In this document: positions 1-7,318 of the stretch, piece after piece
How the letters are laid out: every line of letters begins with the position of its first letter
Numbering within the stretch: the stretch's first letter is position 1
Assembly (NCBI RefSeq): GCF_000444995.1
Contig: NC_022041.1
Coordinates: forward strand, 222,001-286,000
Source: Paracoccus aminophilus JCM 7686
Lineage (GTDB): Bacteria > Pseudomonadota > Alphaproteobacteria > Rhodobacterales > Rhodobacteraceae
DNA length: 64,000 nt
Direction: 5' to 3'
Made by a program: the position numbers and the translations under genes
Notes under the pieces: generated by a model
The model's database searches: none
Told to the model about the DNA's origin: nothing
Seen by the model: only the letters and a program-made list of their open reading frames with translations

Positions 1-169
1 CACAGCCGATTGAGCGCAGCTTGCTCGAACTGAGCGAACCGCTTCATCCCGAATCCGAGATCCACTGCGATATCAGTCGCCGTCGCGGCGTTCATCGCCG
101 CGAATCGCGACAGAAATGAGAAAACCGTCTCGCGTGGAGCCGGAACCGGACGAAGGGGAAGTGCGGGCA
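1..169 (-). CDS. TniQ-like transposition protein, N-terminal part (gene runs off the left edge)
   Basis: Only the first 56 codons are present, reading leftward from an ATG at 169. The N-terminus starts MPALPLRPVPAPRETVFSFL and continues with a short helical segment. A proline-rich opening followed by a 'pr.ET..S.L.R.A..N' pattern is what TniQ proteins show. TniQ is known from Tn5053/Tn7-type elements, where it helps choose the target site. The identification rests on this short stretch only. No transposase or TniB partner is visible in the window, although the element could continue to the left. A TniQ-type gene at the edge of a defence-gene cluster would fit an island carried by a Tn7-like element. 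That reading is inference. Confidence 0.5.
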
Positions 170-533
170 TGAAGATTAATCTGTGTTAGGCAGAAAGACG
201 ACCATGCCTATTGCCTCGGCGGCTGTCCATCCAACTATCCGTTGCTCAGCAAGGCGAGAACACCACCCGCGCTGTGGGGTTGGAAGAACGTCGATATGGG
301 CGCAAAGCGGTTTGACGGTGGTGCGGCATGGCCGCCGCAGAATCTTGAAAGAGCGGACATTCACGCAGAACGCAACGAGGCCCAGGATAGACATCTCCCT
401 AGGTAGAAAGGTAACTGATCCGGCACATGTTGACACGTTTAAATTGCCGCTAGAAACAGAGACTGCGTTTCACGGCAGTGAGAATGACAAGAATGACATC
501 GAACCGCCAACAGAGCGGTTAAAGGAGTAGGTC
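170..533. other. Non-coding gap upstream of the HNH-like gene
   Basis: This stretch of about 360 bases lies between the divergent TniQ-like gene and the HNH-like gene. A 115-codon open frame exists at 183-530, but it has no ribosome binding site and no domain-like composition, so it was not called. An isolated TTGACA occurs at about 430 without a convincing -10 partner. The Shine-Dalgarno for the next gene (AAAGGAG) lies at its right end. Confidence 0.4.
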
Positions 534-1316
534 ATGGGGGTACGAGATGAGTTCTCACTCAGCACCAAACGAATCCTCGCAGAAAGAGCGGCGCACTTCT
601 GCTCGAATCCTGACTGTAGAAAGCTCACAACCGGACCACATTCTGATCCGCAGAAAAGTTTGAAAACTGGCCATGCCGCTCACTTATGTGCCGCCGCGAG
701 TAATGGGCCGCGATATGATGCGAGCCAGACCCCGCAGCAGCGCAAGCACATAGCAAACGGCTTGTGGCTCTGCAGGGAATGCGGTGACATCGTCGATAAA
801 GATACTGCGCCGTACACGCCCGCAATTCTCCATCAGTGGAAGAGCGACCACGAGACCCTAGTCGCCGAAGTGCGCACGAAAGGGTATGCGCAGAGCCTCG
901 TCCTTCTCCAAACTCGGCGGCAAGAACCCCAGCTTGCAAAAGACATAGTTGCAGAATTTGAGGACCATCGTGCGCTTTGGGAGGCATTTGACGCGGAGTT
1001 CCCTGATCGGGTTCGCCAATCTCTTGATCGGCTTCGCGTCAGATTGGGCGACATGCGAAAGGGTCTGCCTCAAGGAGGTGCATTAGATCAGGTGCTTCAA
1101 TCGCTTAGGAAAACCATCTTGGCCTTCTTCATCCAAGTGGAAGAATTAGACTTGTTGACGCTGCGTTGCGACGGAAACGATCCCAATTGGTTGCGGTTTC
1201 AGGGCGCGCTAGCGGCACTGCGAAAATCGGTCGGCCTACAGCTTTTCTACCTCTGCAACGCTTACGGGGTTGTTCCGATCCAGGAGTTCGTGAACCTGAT
1301 GCCACAGCCTGACTGA
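534..1316 (+). CDS. HNH/treble-clef zinc protein, defence-island type
   Basis: The 260-residue protein starts at an ATG preceded by AAAGGAG. The first 100 residues form a zinc-binding treble-clef module: a CSNPDC pair at 23-28, GHAAH at about 46-50, GPRYD at about 58-62, and NGLWLCREC at about 75-83, followed by an ID/VDKD turn and an 'L..WK..HE' helix. This arrangement is typical of HNH-like proteins in which the last histidine of the second knuckle is replaced (here CRECGD), so nuclease activity is uncertain. The remaining 150 residues are helical and not recognised. The pPIWI-type nuclease gene follows 86 bases downstream on the same strand, so the two may form one defence unit. That link is inference. 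Confidence 0.6.
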   Translation: MGVRDEFSLSTKRILAERAAHFCSNPDCRKLTTGPHSDPQKSLKTGHAAHLCAAASNGPRYDASQTPQQRKHIANGLWLCRECGDIVDKDTAPYTPAILHQWKSDHETLVAEVRTKGYAQSLVLLQTRRQEPQLAKDIVAEFEDHRALWEAFDAEFPDRVRQSLDRLRVRLGDMRKGLPQGGALDQVLQSLRKTILAFFIQVEELDLLTLRCDGNDPNWLRFQGALAALRKSVGLQLFYLCNAYGVVPIQEFVNLMPQPD

Positions 1317-1402
1317 GAAAACTCCAATTGACTTGCGGCTTTAGGGGAGCTCCGCAACGTTGAGGACATCTTTTAACAGGCTGCTGCATAAAAAGTATAC
1401 AG

Positions 1403-2275
1403 GTGGGACAAATTTTGGAGGCGAAAAAGTCAAACTGGAAACCCGTAAATGAGTTGCGTGAGAAGCTCACCGAAAAATTTCCTAGGGATTCTTTTTTAAA
1501 AGCATTGCTTGAAGGTGCATGGCGCGTTGCGCGCGACAAATCAAACCCTATAAGGGGCAATCTTGTTGCTAGCGCGCTCAGGGAAATATTTGGCCATATT
1601 CTGCATTCGCTCGCTCCTGACGCGGATGTTCGAAAGTGCACATGGTTTGAACAAGCGAAGGATACAAAGACGGTAACGAGGCGGCAAAAAGCGCATTTTA
1701 TTGTGCATGCTGGTTTGCCTCCCGACTTTGTCGAGAAAGACTTGAATCTCGTAATCTCCGACTATGTCGACCCGCTCCTAGATGCCTTCGACAATCTAAA
1801 CAAGGCTACGCATGTCCGAGCTGGAACAATCCTTTTCAAAGGAAAGGAAGTTCGCCAACTCTTAAGCGATGTTATACGAGGAATTTTGAATCTCCTGAAC
1901 GCAACTGTTGATGCACGCTCGGATCTTGAGGAAAGAGTCGAGGAAACGATGCATCATGCCGTTTTTGAGAATTTAATTTCTGAAACTATTCAAGAACTCG
2001 ATGAACTCTCAACACATACTATGGTGGACGGTCACTTCATAGATAAAGTCAAAGTTATAAAACTTGACGCGGAGCAGGTTGTTTATGAAGTTACTGGAGA
2101 AGTTGATGTCGAGCTTCAGTATGGGTCCAATTCAGACGTCAGAAATGACATCGGGGCACGGATCGGTGATTCATACCCCTATAGGGCGACTGTTTTTTCG
2201 CGCGCTGCAAAACCCATGGAAATGCACTCAGAGGACATTGAGCTAAAGGTTGACAACCGTAGTTTCTACGAATGA
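1403..2275 (+). CDS. Predicted pPIWI-associating nuclease (group 2-like)
   Basis: The 290-residue soluble protein shows the signature blocks I associate with the Pfam family 'predicted pPIWI-associating nuclease, group 2'. These are an N-terminal 'NPIRGN..ASALREIF.HILH..AP' block (48-72), CTWF (79-82), 'KATHVRAGT' (134-142), 'SETIQELDELSTH' (193-205) and 'VELQYGSNSDVR' (236-247). The family is predicted to be a nuclease partner of prokaryotic PIWI-RE proteins, but members also occur alone in defence islands, and no PIWI gene is visible here. The start is uncertain: the GTG at 1403 and the in-frame TTG at 1415 both lack a clear Shine-Dalgarno. The gene follows the HNH-like gene on the same strand. 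Base composition is more AT-rich than in the core genes to the right. Confidence 0.6.
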   Translation: MGQILEAKKSNWKPVNELREKLTEKFPRDSFLKALLEGAWRVARDKSNPIRGNLVASALREIFGHILHSLAPDADVRKCTWFEQAKDTKTVTRRQKAHFIVHAGLPPDFVEKDLNLVISDYVDPLLDAFDNLNKATHVRAGTILFKGKEVRQLLSDVIRGILNLLNATVDARSDLEERVEETMHHAVFENLISETIQELDELSTHTMVDGHFIDKVKVIKLDAEQVVYEVTGEVDVELQYGSNSDVRNDIGARIGDSYPYRATVFSRAAKPMEMHSEDIELKVDNRSFYE

Positions 2276-2445
2276 GCGCTAAGTGTCGATTTCTGAATGC
2301 CGTTGCGGCGGCTATTTTTTGCTCCGGCACCGCCTGAGCGACTGCTCTAGGGATCGTCGCTCTGCAGCGAGGAGTGGGCTCAATCGCCCTCCATGGGCCG
2401 TCCTTGCTCGGTGCGGCCCGGCTAGGCCGAGCCCGCCAAACCTGC

Positions 2446-2496
2446 GGGTTGCTGTGATGCAGCATGTTGCTCCGAGCCTATCACCGACATTCGAGC
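2446..2496 (+). repeat. Dispersed intergenic repeat, copy A
   Basis: About 50 bases (core GGTTGCTGTG.NGCAGCATGT, then CTCCGAGCC and ATTCGA) recur in diverged form at 11898-11945 and, inverted, at 13601-13648. All three copies lie in gene-poor gaps of the island. By eye, copies A and C share about 40 of 51 positions. No reading frame is conserved across it. The function is unknown. Confidence 0.55.
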
Positions 2497-2612
2497 CTAT
2501 TGTAGCGTCGTTCGACAGTTTGCATGGGGAGCGGAATTGTCGGGTAATCCTCCCCATGGTTAAGGGGCTGCATAAGTAGAATTTTCTCGTAGCGTGAGCT
2601 GAGGAGATTCGA

Positions 2613-2876
2613 ATGAGAAAGAGCCGTTTCACCGAGCCGCAGATCATGGCCGTGCTTCGTCAGGCCGAGAGCGGCGTGGCCGTGCCTGAACTTTGCCGCG
2701 AGCATGGGATCAGCACAGCGAGCTTTTACAAATGGCGCTCGAAGTATGGCGGCATGGACGCGTCCATGATGAGCCAGATGAAGACGCTTGAGGACGAGAA
2801 CCGGCGGTTGAAGCGCATGTTTGCGGACCTGAGCATGCAGGCCGAACTGCTCAAGGAAGCACTAGGAAAAAAATGA
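2613..2876 (+). CDS. IS3-family transposase OrfA (copy 1)
   Basis: The 87-residue protein has a helix-turn-helix of the HTH_Tnp_1 type ([12 protein letters not shown]...[23 protein letters not shown] pattern, residues 5-45) and a C-terminal leucine-rich coiled coil. It recognises the IS ends as part of the OrfAB transposase. The start is an ATG 6 bases after a GAGGAG-like sequence. The gene ends with TGA overlapping the orfB start. An A7 run at 2867-2873 just before the stop is a standard IS3 -1 frameshift site that would give the OrfAB fusion. It is the same as the gene at 17277-17540. Confidence 0.93.
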   Translation: MRKSRFTEPQIMAVLRQAESGVAVPELCREHGISTASFYKWRSKYGGMDASMMSQMKTLEDENRRLKRMFADLSMQAELLKEALGKK

Positions 2877-3700
2877 CACGGCCAGTTCAACGCCGGGAGC
2901 TGGCCGAGAAGGCTGTGGCGACGAAGGGGGTCAGCATCGCGCTGGCCTGCCGGGCCTTTGGCGTGAGCGAGACCTGCTTTCGCTACAGCCCGAAGCGCGA
3001 TGCCGAGAACGAGTTTATCGCGGACCTGTTGGAAGGGCTGACCAAGGTGCACCGGACCTGGGGCTTTGGGCTATGTTTCCTGCACATGCGCAACGTCCAA
3101 GGGCATCCTTGGAACCACAAGCGCGTCCATCGGATCTATTGCGAGTTGGAACTGAACCTGCGGATCAAGCCGCGGCGGCGGATCAAGCGTGACAAGCCTG
3201 AAGAGCTTAGCGTCCCTGACGCGCCGAACACGGTCTGGTCAATGGACTTCATGGCTGATCGATTGGCCGATGGCCGTCAATTCCGCCTCTTGAACGTGCT
3301 GGACGACTTCAACCGTGAGGGCCTCGGCATTGAGGTCGACTTCTCGCTCCCGGCCGAGCGGGTGGTCCGGTCCCTCAATCAGATCATCGAGTGGCGCGGA
3401 AAGCCCCTGGCCATCAGGGTAGACAATGGCCCTGAATACATCAGCTCCACGCTGATGATCTGGGCCGAGAAGCAGGGCATTGCCCACAACCACATCCAGC
3501 CTGGGAAACCACAGCAGAACGCCTACGTCGAGCGTTACAACAGGACAGTCCGCAATGAATGGCTGGACCTATACATCTTTGAAACCATCGAGGAGGCGCA
3601 GGAGATCGCAACCGACTGGCTATGGACTTACAACAATGAGCGCCCCAACATGGGCATCGGCGGCATCACACCCGCCCAGAAACTGAAGATGGCTGCCTGA
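2873..3700 (+). CDS. IS3-family transposase OrfB, DDE integrase (copy 1)
   Basis: The 275-residue protein lies in the -1 frame relative to OrfA, with an ATGA overlap. The rve-type DDE catalytic core is intact: first Asp in [11 protein letters not shown], second Asp in [10 protein letters not shown], and Glu in [17 protein letters not shown]. The N-terminal quarter is the HTH_21-like region. The active transposase is expected to be the OrfAB frameshift product made at the A7 run at 2867-2873. The frame is intact and the element is present twice without visible divergence, so it was active recently. It is the same as the gene at 17537-18364. Confidence 0.93.
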   Translation: MTRPVQRRELAEKAVATKGVSIALACRAFGVSETCFRYSPKRDAENEFIADLLEGLTKVHRTWGFGLCFLHMRNVQGHPWNHKRVHRIYCELELNLRIKPRRRIKRDKPEELSVPDAPNTVWSMDFMADRLADGRQFRLLNVLDDFNREGLGIEVDFSLPAERVVRSLNQIIEWRGKPLAIRVDNGPEYISSTLMIWAEKQGIAHNHIQPGKPQQNAYVERYNRTVRNEWLDLYIFETIEEAQEIATDWLWTYNNERPNMGIGGITPAQKLKMAA

Positions 3701-3739
3701 AGTCTACTTCTGCACCCCGTTAAAACGGGGAGGATTACC

Positions 3740-3982
3740 CTTTACCGGCACTTTTAGCCCCTCACGCCGCCATAACCGCGAGACACGCTTGTCGTTCACC
3801 TGCCATCCGGCATCCCGCAACAGAGCCGCAATCCGGCGATAGCCGTAGCGGCCATATTGCCGGGCCAGCGCGATCATGTCGGCGACTAAACGGTCCTCGT
3901 CCGCTTGGCCCCTCGGCAACTTGCGCTGCGTGGAGCGATGCTGGCGCAGCACCTGGCAGGTCCGACGTTCGGAAACGCCCAA
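3740..3982 (-). pseudogene. Truncated IS3-family OrfB (IS407-like)
   Basis: The reading frame encodes the N-terminal region of an IS407-like OrfB: GVSERRTCQVLRQHRSTQRK, then YGRYGYRRIAALLRDAGW and RLWRREGLKVPVK. At that point the sequence runs into the right end of IS copy 1. The whole DDE domain is missing. The frame opens before 3982 and would normally be joined to orfA by frameshifting, so the ATG at 3982 need not be a real start. Confidence 0.8.
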
Positions 3983-4026
3983 CTCACCCCGGACATGATC
4001 GATGCAGGCCCGGCGGCGAGCGGGGC

Positions 4027-4305
4027 TCAGAAGTTTCCCCTGGCGGCCTCAGTCAGGATCAGCTTGTCCAGCGTCAGGTCTGATACCGCACGCCTGAGCC
4101 TCTCATTCTCCTGCTGAAGTCGCTTCAGTTCCTTCAGCTGATCCACGCCCATCCCACCGTATTGCTTCCGCCATCGGTAATAGGTCTGTTCGACAACACC
4201 GATCCGCCTGATCGCATCAAGACGGGACAGACCTTGCCCCATCAGAACCTCAACCTGCCGTAACTTCGAGACAATCTCTTCCGGCTTTGGACGCTTGTTT
4301 GCCAT
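4027..4305 (-). CDS. IS3-family transposase OrfA (IS407-like element)
   Basis: The 92-residue protein has an N-terminal helix-turn-helix (PKPEEIVSKLRQVEVLMGQG, then GVVEQTYYRWRKQYGGM) and a leucine-zipper-like tail (LKRLQQENERLRRAVSDLTL). This is the standard OrfA of the IS407-like group. It ends EAARGNF, the usual end of OrfA just before the orfB overlap. The gene itself is intact, but its orfB partner is truncated, so the element cannot move by itself. Confidence 0.85.
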   Translation of the reverse strand: MANKRPKPEEIVSKLRQVEVLMGQGLSRLDAIRRIGVVEQTYYRWRKQYGGMGVDQLKELKRLQQENERLRRAVSDLTLDKLILTEAARGNF

Positions 4306-4559
4306 TCTCGATCCTCCGTTTCCTAAGAATAACGGTGGACCACTTCAGTGGGGGCATTCCAGAGTAGCCCCGAGTTTCTTAGACGCCTTCGCGTCTCATC
4401 TTCTGCTGCCGTTCGAACTAGGCGGGCGACAGCATCCCGTTCCTCGTATGCTTGCACCTTGGATTGCCGCTATTGACCTCGGCCTTCCTGATCTATGCAC
4501 ACGGCGGCGGGCACAACCAAGCTTTGCGAGAATTGACCGGGCTGCCCTACTATCGCAAT

Positions 4560-5978
4560 TCAGACCGCCCCTCGAAGGTTCTTCTGTTCTCTCAAGGTCG
4601 CAGCTCTCGCACTACGATCCCGCAAATATGCGCTGTATCGAAAGAGCCGATCATCGTGGTCTGTCCCTCCTGTTGTAAGCTTTTCCGTTTCGGCTAAAGC
4701 TAGGTCGTATGTGAGGCAACCGGACCCGTCTCCCAGCAGTTGTTCTGCCAAGCGATGCTCTATCTCCACCTTTAACACTGGTGGAAGAACTCCGCGGGCT
4801 TCAGAGTACATCAAGCGCAACCCAAACCACCGCAGGCGCTCGTCCTCCAAGCCTTGCACGATAGCGAGGCGGTCCGGCCATGAGGCTTGGTGAAAATCCC
4901 TCATGCGCCGCTCGTCATCCGGTCCTGGAAAACCGTTGTAGATTCGTTCCTCAAGGTGAGGCGACAGTGGATATGGCTCTCGGGAGGCGACATACGCGGC
5001 GAGTATCCGCGCACATAGATGTGCGTCCGCTTTCACACGCCGAGCTTGGTTCTCAATGTGATCGATCAACCCGCCATCCAACATGTCCTCTGGAGCATCG
5101 AAGAATGCGGTAAGCGTAGGCGATGCATTGACCCTGAACCGGCGGATCGGACTGGGCTTCTGAGATAGATAGGCCTGCAGTTCTGTGTCGCTCATTGTAG
5201 CAAGTTGGTCGACATCTTGATTAAGGCGCAGACAAATCCTGCCGTTGGCTTGGTCAGGATCTACACCGACACAGACTACCGGAGCGTGATAGGCCCGCCC
5301 GCCGAAGAACTCGGTTAGTACGAAGCCATCTTCCGATTCAACGAAATCCGCAACGGCCGCCTTGTTCGAAAAGCGAACAAACCGCTGCCACAACTCCGGT
5401 GACCGTTGATATACCAGCCTGCACAGCTCGACCGTAGCAAGCACGTCAGACATGGCGTCATGCGCGTGATTATGGGCGACGCCGTTCGCCGAAGCCAGAT
5501 GATGCAAACGAAATGTCCGCTGCCCCTCCTCGCCGATTGGAACAACAAGCCGTTCGGGCGACACAGCATTAACTGCCATCACCAGGCTAAGGGCGTCAGC
5601 TCGGCAGTTGCGATGATTGCTGGTCAAGTAGGCAGGATATAGGGATTGAAAGAGTGCATGCCGCAACATCTCTTCGTCGAAGCGGATAGAATTAAAGCCA
5701 ACGAAGATGGCCGGGCTCCACGACATAAGGGTCCGGCGAATATCCCCTACCATCGAGTAGTGCGACGGCAAGTTGGTGTCGATCAGCCGTTCAATGGGCA
5801 GCCCGTTGACATGCATCGCCAAGGGATGAGGAAGTACATGCGGTTGCAGGCGCGAGCGGGTTTCGAAGCGCGCCACCTCATTAAGATTTGCATCGGTAAG
5901 AATAGCCGCGAAGTGAATGATCTGATCAAACCCGCGCCTAAGCCCTGTCGTCTCGGTATCGAAGAAGACAAAGCTCAC
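4560..5978 (-). CDS. Exonuclease I-like 3'-5' DEDDh exonuclease
   Basis: The 472-residue protein has an N-terminal DEDD exonuclease domain: FFDTETTG at 5-12 (Asp and Glu), a WSPAIFVGFNSIRFDEE block at about 92-108 (Asp), and HNHAHDAMSDVLATVEL at about 180 (the His/Asp of DEDDh). Its size and its long C-terminal part, with an 'F..A..R' pattern and a helical end, resemble E. coli exonuclease I (SbcB), which degrades single-stranded DNA 3'-5'. It starts with GTG 8 bases after the ImmA/IrrE-like gene stop and ends the XRE-ImmA-exonuclease operon. A role in clearing phage or damaged DNA is inference. It is probably an accessory paralogue rather than the housekeeping enzyme. Confidence 0.75.
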   Translation of the reverse strand: MSFVFFDTETTGLRRGFDQIIHFAAILTDANLNEVARFETRSRLQPHVLPHPLAMHVNGLPIERLIDTNLPSHYSMVGDIRRTLMSWSPAIFVGFNSIRFDEEMLRHALFQSLYPAYLTSNHRNCRADALSLVMAVNAVSPERLVVPIGEEGQRTFRLHHLASANGVAHNHAHDAMSDVLATVELCRLVYQRSPELWQRFVRFSNKAAVADFVESEDGFVLTEFFGGRAYHAPVVCVGVDPDQANGRICLRLNQDVDQLATMSDTELQAYLSQKPSPIRRFRVNASPTLTAFFDAPEDMLDGGLIDHIENQARRVKADAHLCARILAAYVASREPYPLSPHLEERIYNGFPGPDDERRMRDFHQASWPDRLAIVQGLEDERLRWFGLRLMYSEARGVLPPVLKVEIEHRLAEQLLGDGSGCLTYDLALAETEKLTTGGTDHDDRLFRYSAYLRDRSARAATLREQKNLRGAV

Positions 5979-5985
5979 GGGCGTT

Positions 5986-6507
5986 CTACCAACGAGTAAG
6001 CCGAAAGCGCATCGCAGCCGGGCTTACTCTGAACCGGCGTGCTAACGCTTCGATCGCAGTCTCATCCTCGAGGTCTACTCCCTCTCCCTCTAACGCGGCT
6101 GCCAAAAGATCTTCCGGGATCAGCAGTTCCGAAGCAAACGCATTTGCTTCGACTTCCATTGGCTCTGTTCCGAGAGCCGAAACATCATTCCGAAACAGAA
6201 CACGGATGCCCTTGTCTACATGGACGGCCCGACTGATCTCAGAAGCGTGCAGCACGTGATGGCCAAGCTCATGGGCTGCCGAGAAGCGCTGCCGGTTGGG
6301 GTGGTGAAGCGCATTCACTCCAATGATACCTACGCCCTCCTTGATGTAAGCCATGCCCGATAGGTCTTCATCAAGAGGCGCGTATTGGAGAGCGATCTTT
6401 CGAGACTTGATTATTCGATCCACCGGGACTGGCGGCGTCGACACACCAAACTCTTGCAAAATCGAGCGTGCAAATCTGCGCGCACGTTCGGTATCCGCGT
6501 CAGCCAT
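5986..6507 (-). CDS. ImmA/IrrE-family zinc metallopeptidase
   Basis: The 173-residue cytosolic protein has the zinc motif HELGHH at residues 79-84 and the following EVEANAFASELLIP segment (about 117-130), which supplies the third ligand glutamate. Members of this family cleave a partner XRE repressor, as ImmA does with ImmR and CapP with CapH, and so switch on mobile elements or defence operons. It starts 3 bases after the XRE gene, so the two are co-transcribed, and the exonuclease gene follows. The divergent neighbour is the ubiquitin-like conjugation operon. Control of that operon by XRE cleavage would parallel CapH-CapP control of CBASS. The control relation is inference; the family assignment is firm. 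Confidence 0.9.
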   Translation of the reverse strand: MADADTERARRFARSILQEFGVSTPPVPVDRIIKSRKIALQYAPLDEDLSGMAYIKEGVGIIGVNALHHPNRQRFSAAHELGHHVLHASEISRAVHVDKGIRVLFRNDVSALGTEPMEVEANAFASELLIPEDLLAAALEGEGVDLEDETAIEALARRFRVSPAAMRFRLTRW

Positions 6508-6509
6508 GA

Positions 6510-6869
6510 TCAGGACTTACCGCGTCGCGGCTGCAATGCGGATGAAATCAGGTCGGCGACTTGAGCTTCGGCGTCTTGCGAAAGCGTTTTCCTGGACAGC
6601 GTCTGATTGGAAAGCGTCATCTTCAGCTCCTCCCCTAAAGGTTTTTGCGGCATCGGCGGTAACAGTTCTGACACCTTGGCAAAATCGAGCGCAGCAGCGA
6701 GCGCGTAAGCATGATGCAACAGTACGTTCTGTCGACCACTCTCGATATTGGCGATCGAAGCGCGCGACATATTCACCTTACCCGCCAGGTCCGCCTGCGT
6801 GAGGTCAAGCGCCTTCCGCCGGGTCGAAACCGCGCTTCCAAAAGCCCTGTAGAGTGCATCGCCTGCCAT
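6510..6869 (-). CDS. XRE-family transcriptional repressor
   Basis: The 119-residue protein has an N-terminal Cro/C1-type helix-turn-helix at about 10-65 (RRKALDLTQADLAGKVNMSR, then IANIESGRQNVLLHHAYALA). A flexible tail of about 50 residues (PPMPQKPLGEEL...) follows and would be a plausible cleavage region for the adjacent ImmA/IrrE peptidase. It begins at an ATG at 6869 and is the first gene of a three-gene operon. It faces the DUF2188 gene across 156 bases and is therefore well placed to repress both directions. No mapped operator exists, so the target is inferred from position. Confidence 0.88.
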   Translation of the reverse strand: MAGDALYRAFGSAVSTRRKALDLTQADLAGKVNMSRASIANIESGRQNVLLHHAYALAAALDFAKVSELLPPMPQKPLGEELKMTLSNQTLSRKTLSQDAEAQVADLISSALQPRRGKS

Positions 6870-7025
6870 GTGTCATGTTTGCGCCCTCCCCACACGGATG
6901 TCAACATCACAAACAAGGTGTGCATAATACAAACATATACGAGTGATTAATAGTTGACACTCGGAGATGGATTGGGAATCCATAGTGATAGGGCGTGATG
7001 CCCGGAATCAGTCGGAGGACCAACA
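6870..7025. promoter_or_regulatory. Divergent control region between the XRE operon and the DUF2188-MBL-E2/E1/JAB operon
   Basis: The 156-base gap is AT-rich compared with the genes around it. It holds two oppositely oriented TTGACA hexamers, at 6899-6904 (minus) and 6954-6959 (plus), which form an inverted pair TGTCAAC/GTTGACA. Between them is an AT-rich stretch with two ACAAAC repeats (6910-6938). No good -10 box lies at the standard distance from either hexamer, so promoter assignment is tentative. The GGAGG Shine-Dalgarno of the DUF2188 gene is at the right end. Repressor binding here is inference. Confidence 0.45.
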
Positions 7026-7247
7026 ATGTCGAAAAGGATTCACGTAGTTCCCCACAGGGAGGGCTGGGCGACACGCCGCGAAGGTGCCACTCGAGTTGGA
7101 TCGACCCACGATACGCAGGCCGATGCAACGAAGGCGGCGCGCGGAACCGCTGTTCGCGAACGCGGAGAGGTCATCATCCACCGTCCGGACGGTCGCATCC
7201 GGGACTCCAATTCTTACGGCAACGACCCTTTCCCGCCGAAGGGCTAA
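7026..7247 (+). CDS. DUF2188 family small protein, first gene of the conjugation-like operon
   Basis: The 73-residue protein has the DUF2188 pattern: HVVPHREGWATRREG (6-20), HDTQADAT..AR (28-39), a VIIHRPDGRIRD segment (49-60) and the end SYGNDPFPPKG. The start is supported by GGAGG 9 bases upstream. The molecular role of DUF2188 is not established. The protein is small, predicted to be beta-alpha-beta, and ends in a bare Lys-Gly. As the first gene of an operon encoding E2, E1 and JAB modules, it is one candidate for the protein that is conjugated. The same C-terminus is, however, common in stand-alone DUF2188 proteins as I recall them, so this role is speculative. The MBL gene follows after 71 bases. 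Confidence 0.75.
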   Translation: MSKRIHVVPHREGWATRREGATRVGSTHDTQADATKAARGTAVRERGEVIIHRPDGRIRDSNSYGNDPFPPKG

Positions 7248-7318
7248 CGGCGCAGAGCCGCTTCCAGGGGCGGTTCTGCTCTGCTGTGCGGGGTTCACAA
7301 TCACAAGGACTAAGGAAC

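Larger units (their letters stand above)
2543..3739 (+). mobile_element. IS3-family insertion sequence, copy 1 (1197 bp)
   Basis: This element has the same length and gene content as 17207-18403 and appears identical to it. The ends are inverted repeats: GGTAATCCTCCCC at the left and its complement GGGGAGGATTACC at the right, with further imperfect matching inward. It carries overlapping orfA and orfB. The flanking tetramers (GTCG left, CTTT right) do not match, so no target duplication is present. The right end sits directly in the remnant of another IS3-type element whose missing half is not on the left side. This shows a deletion or recombination next to this copy after insertion. Confidence 0.9.
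3740..4361 (-). mobile_element. Remnant of a second IS3-family element (IS407-like), cut by IS copy 1
   Basis: On the minus strand this carries a complete orfA and the first part of orfB, which breaks off exactly at the end of IS copy 1. The outer end is probably near 4361, where the minus strand reads TGGAATGCCCCCACTGAAG, a typical end sequence for this group. The missing catalytic half of orfB is not found on the other side of IS copy 1, so that part has been deleted. Confidence 0.7.

Noticed and set aside
183-530. 115-codon open frame before the HNH-like gene
   Set aside because: It has no ribosome binding site and its composition is unlike a protein; it overlaps the likely control region.
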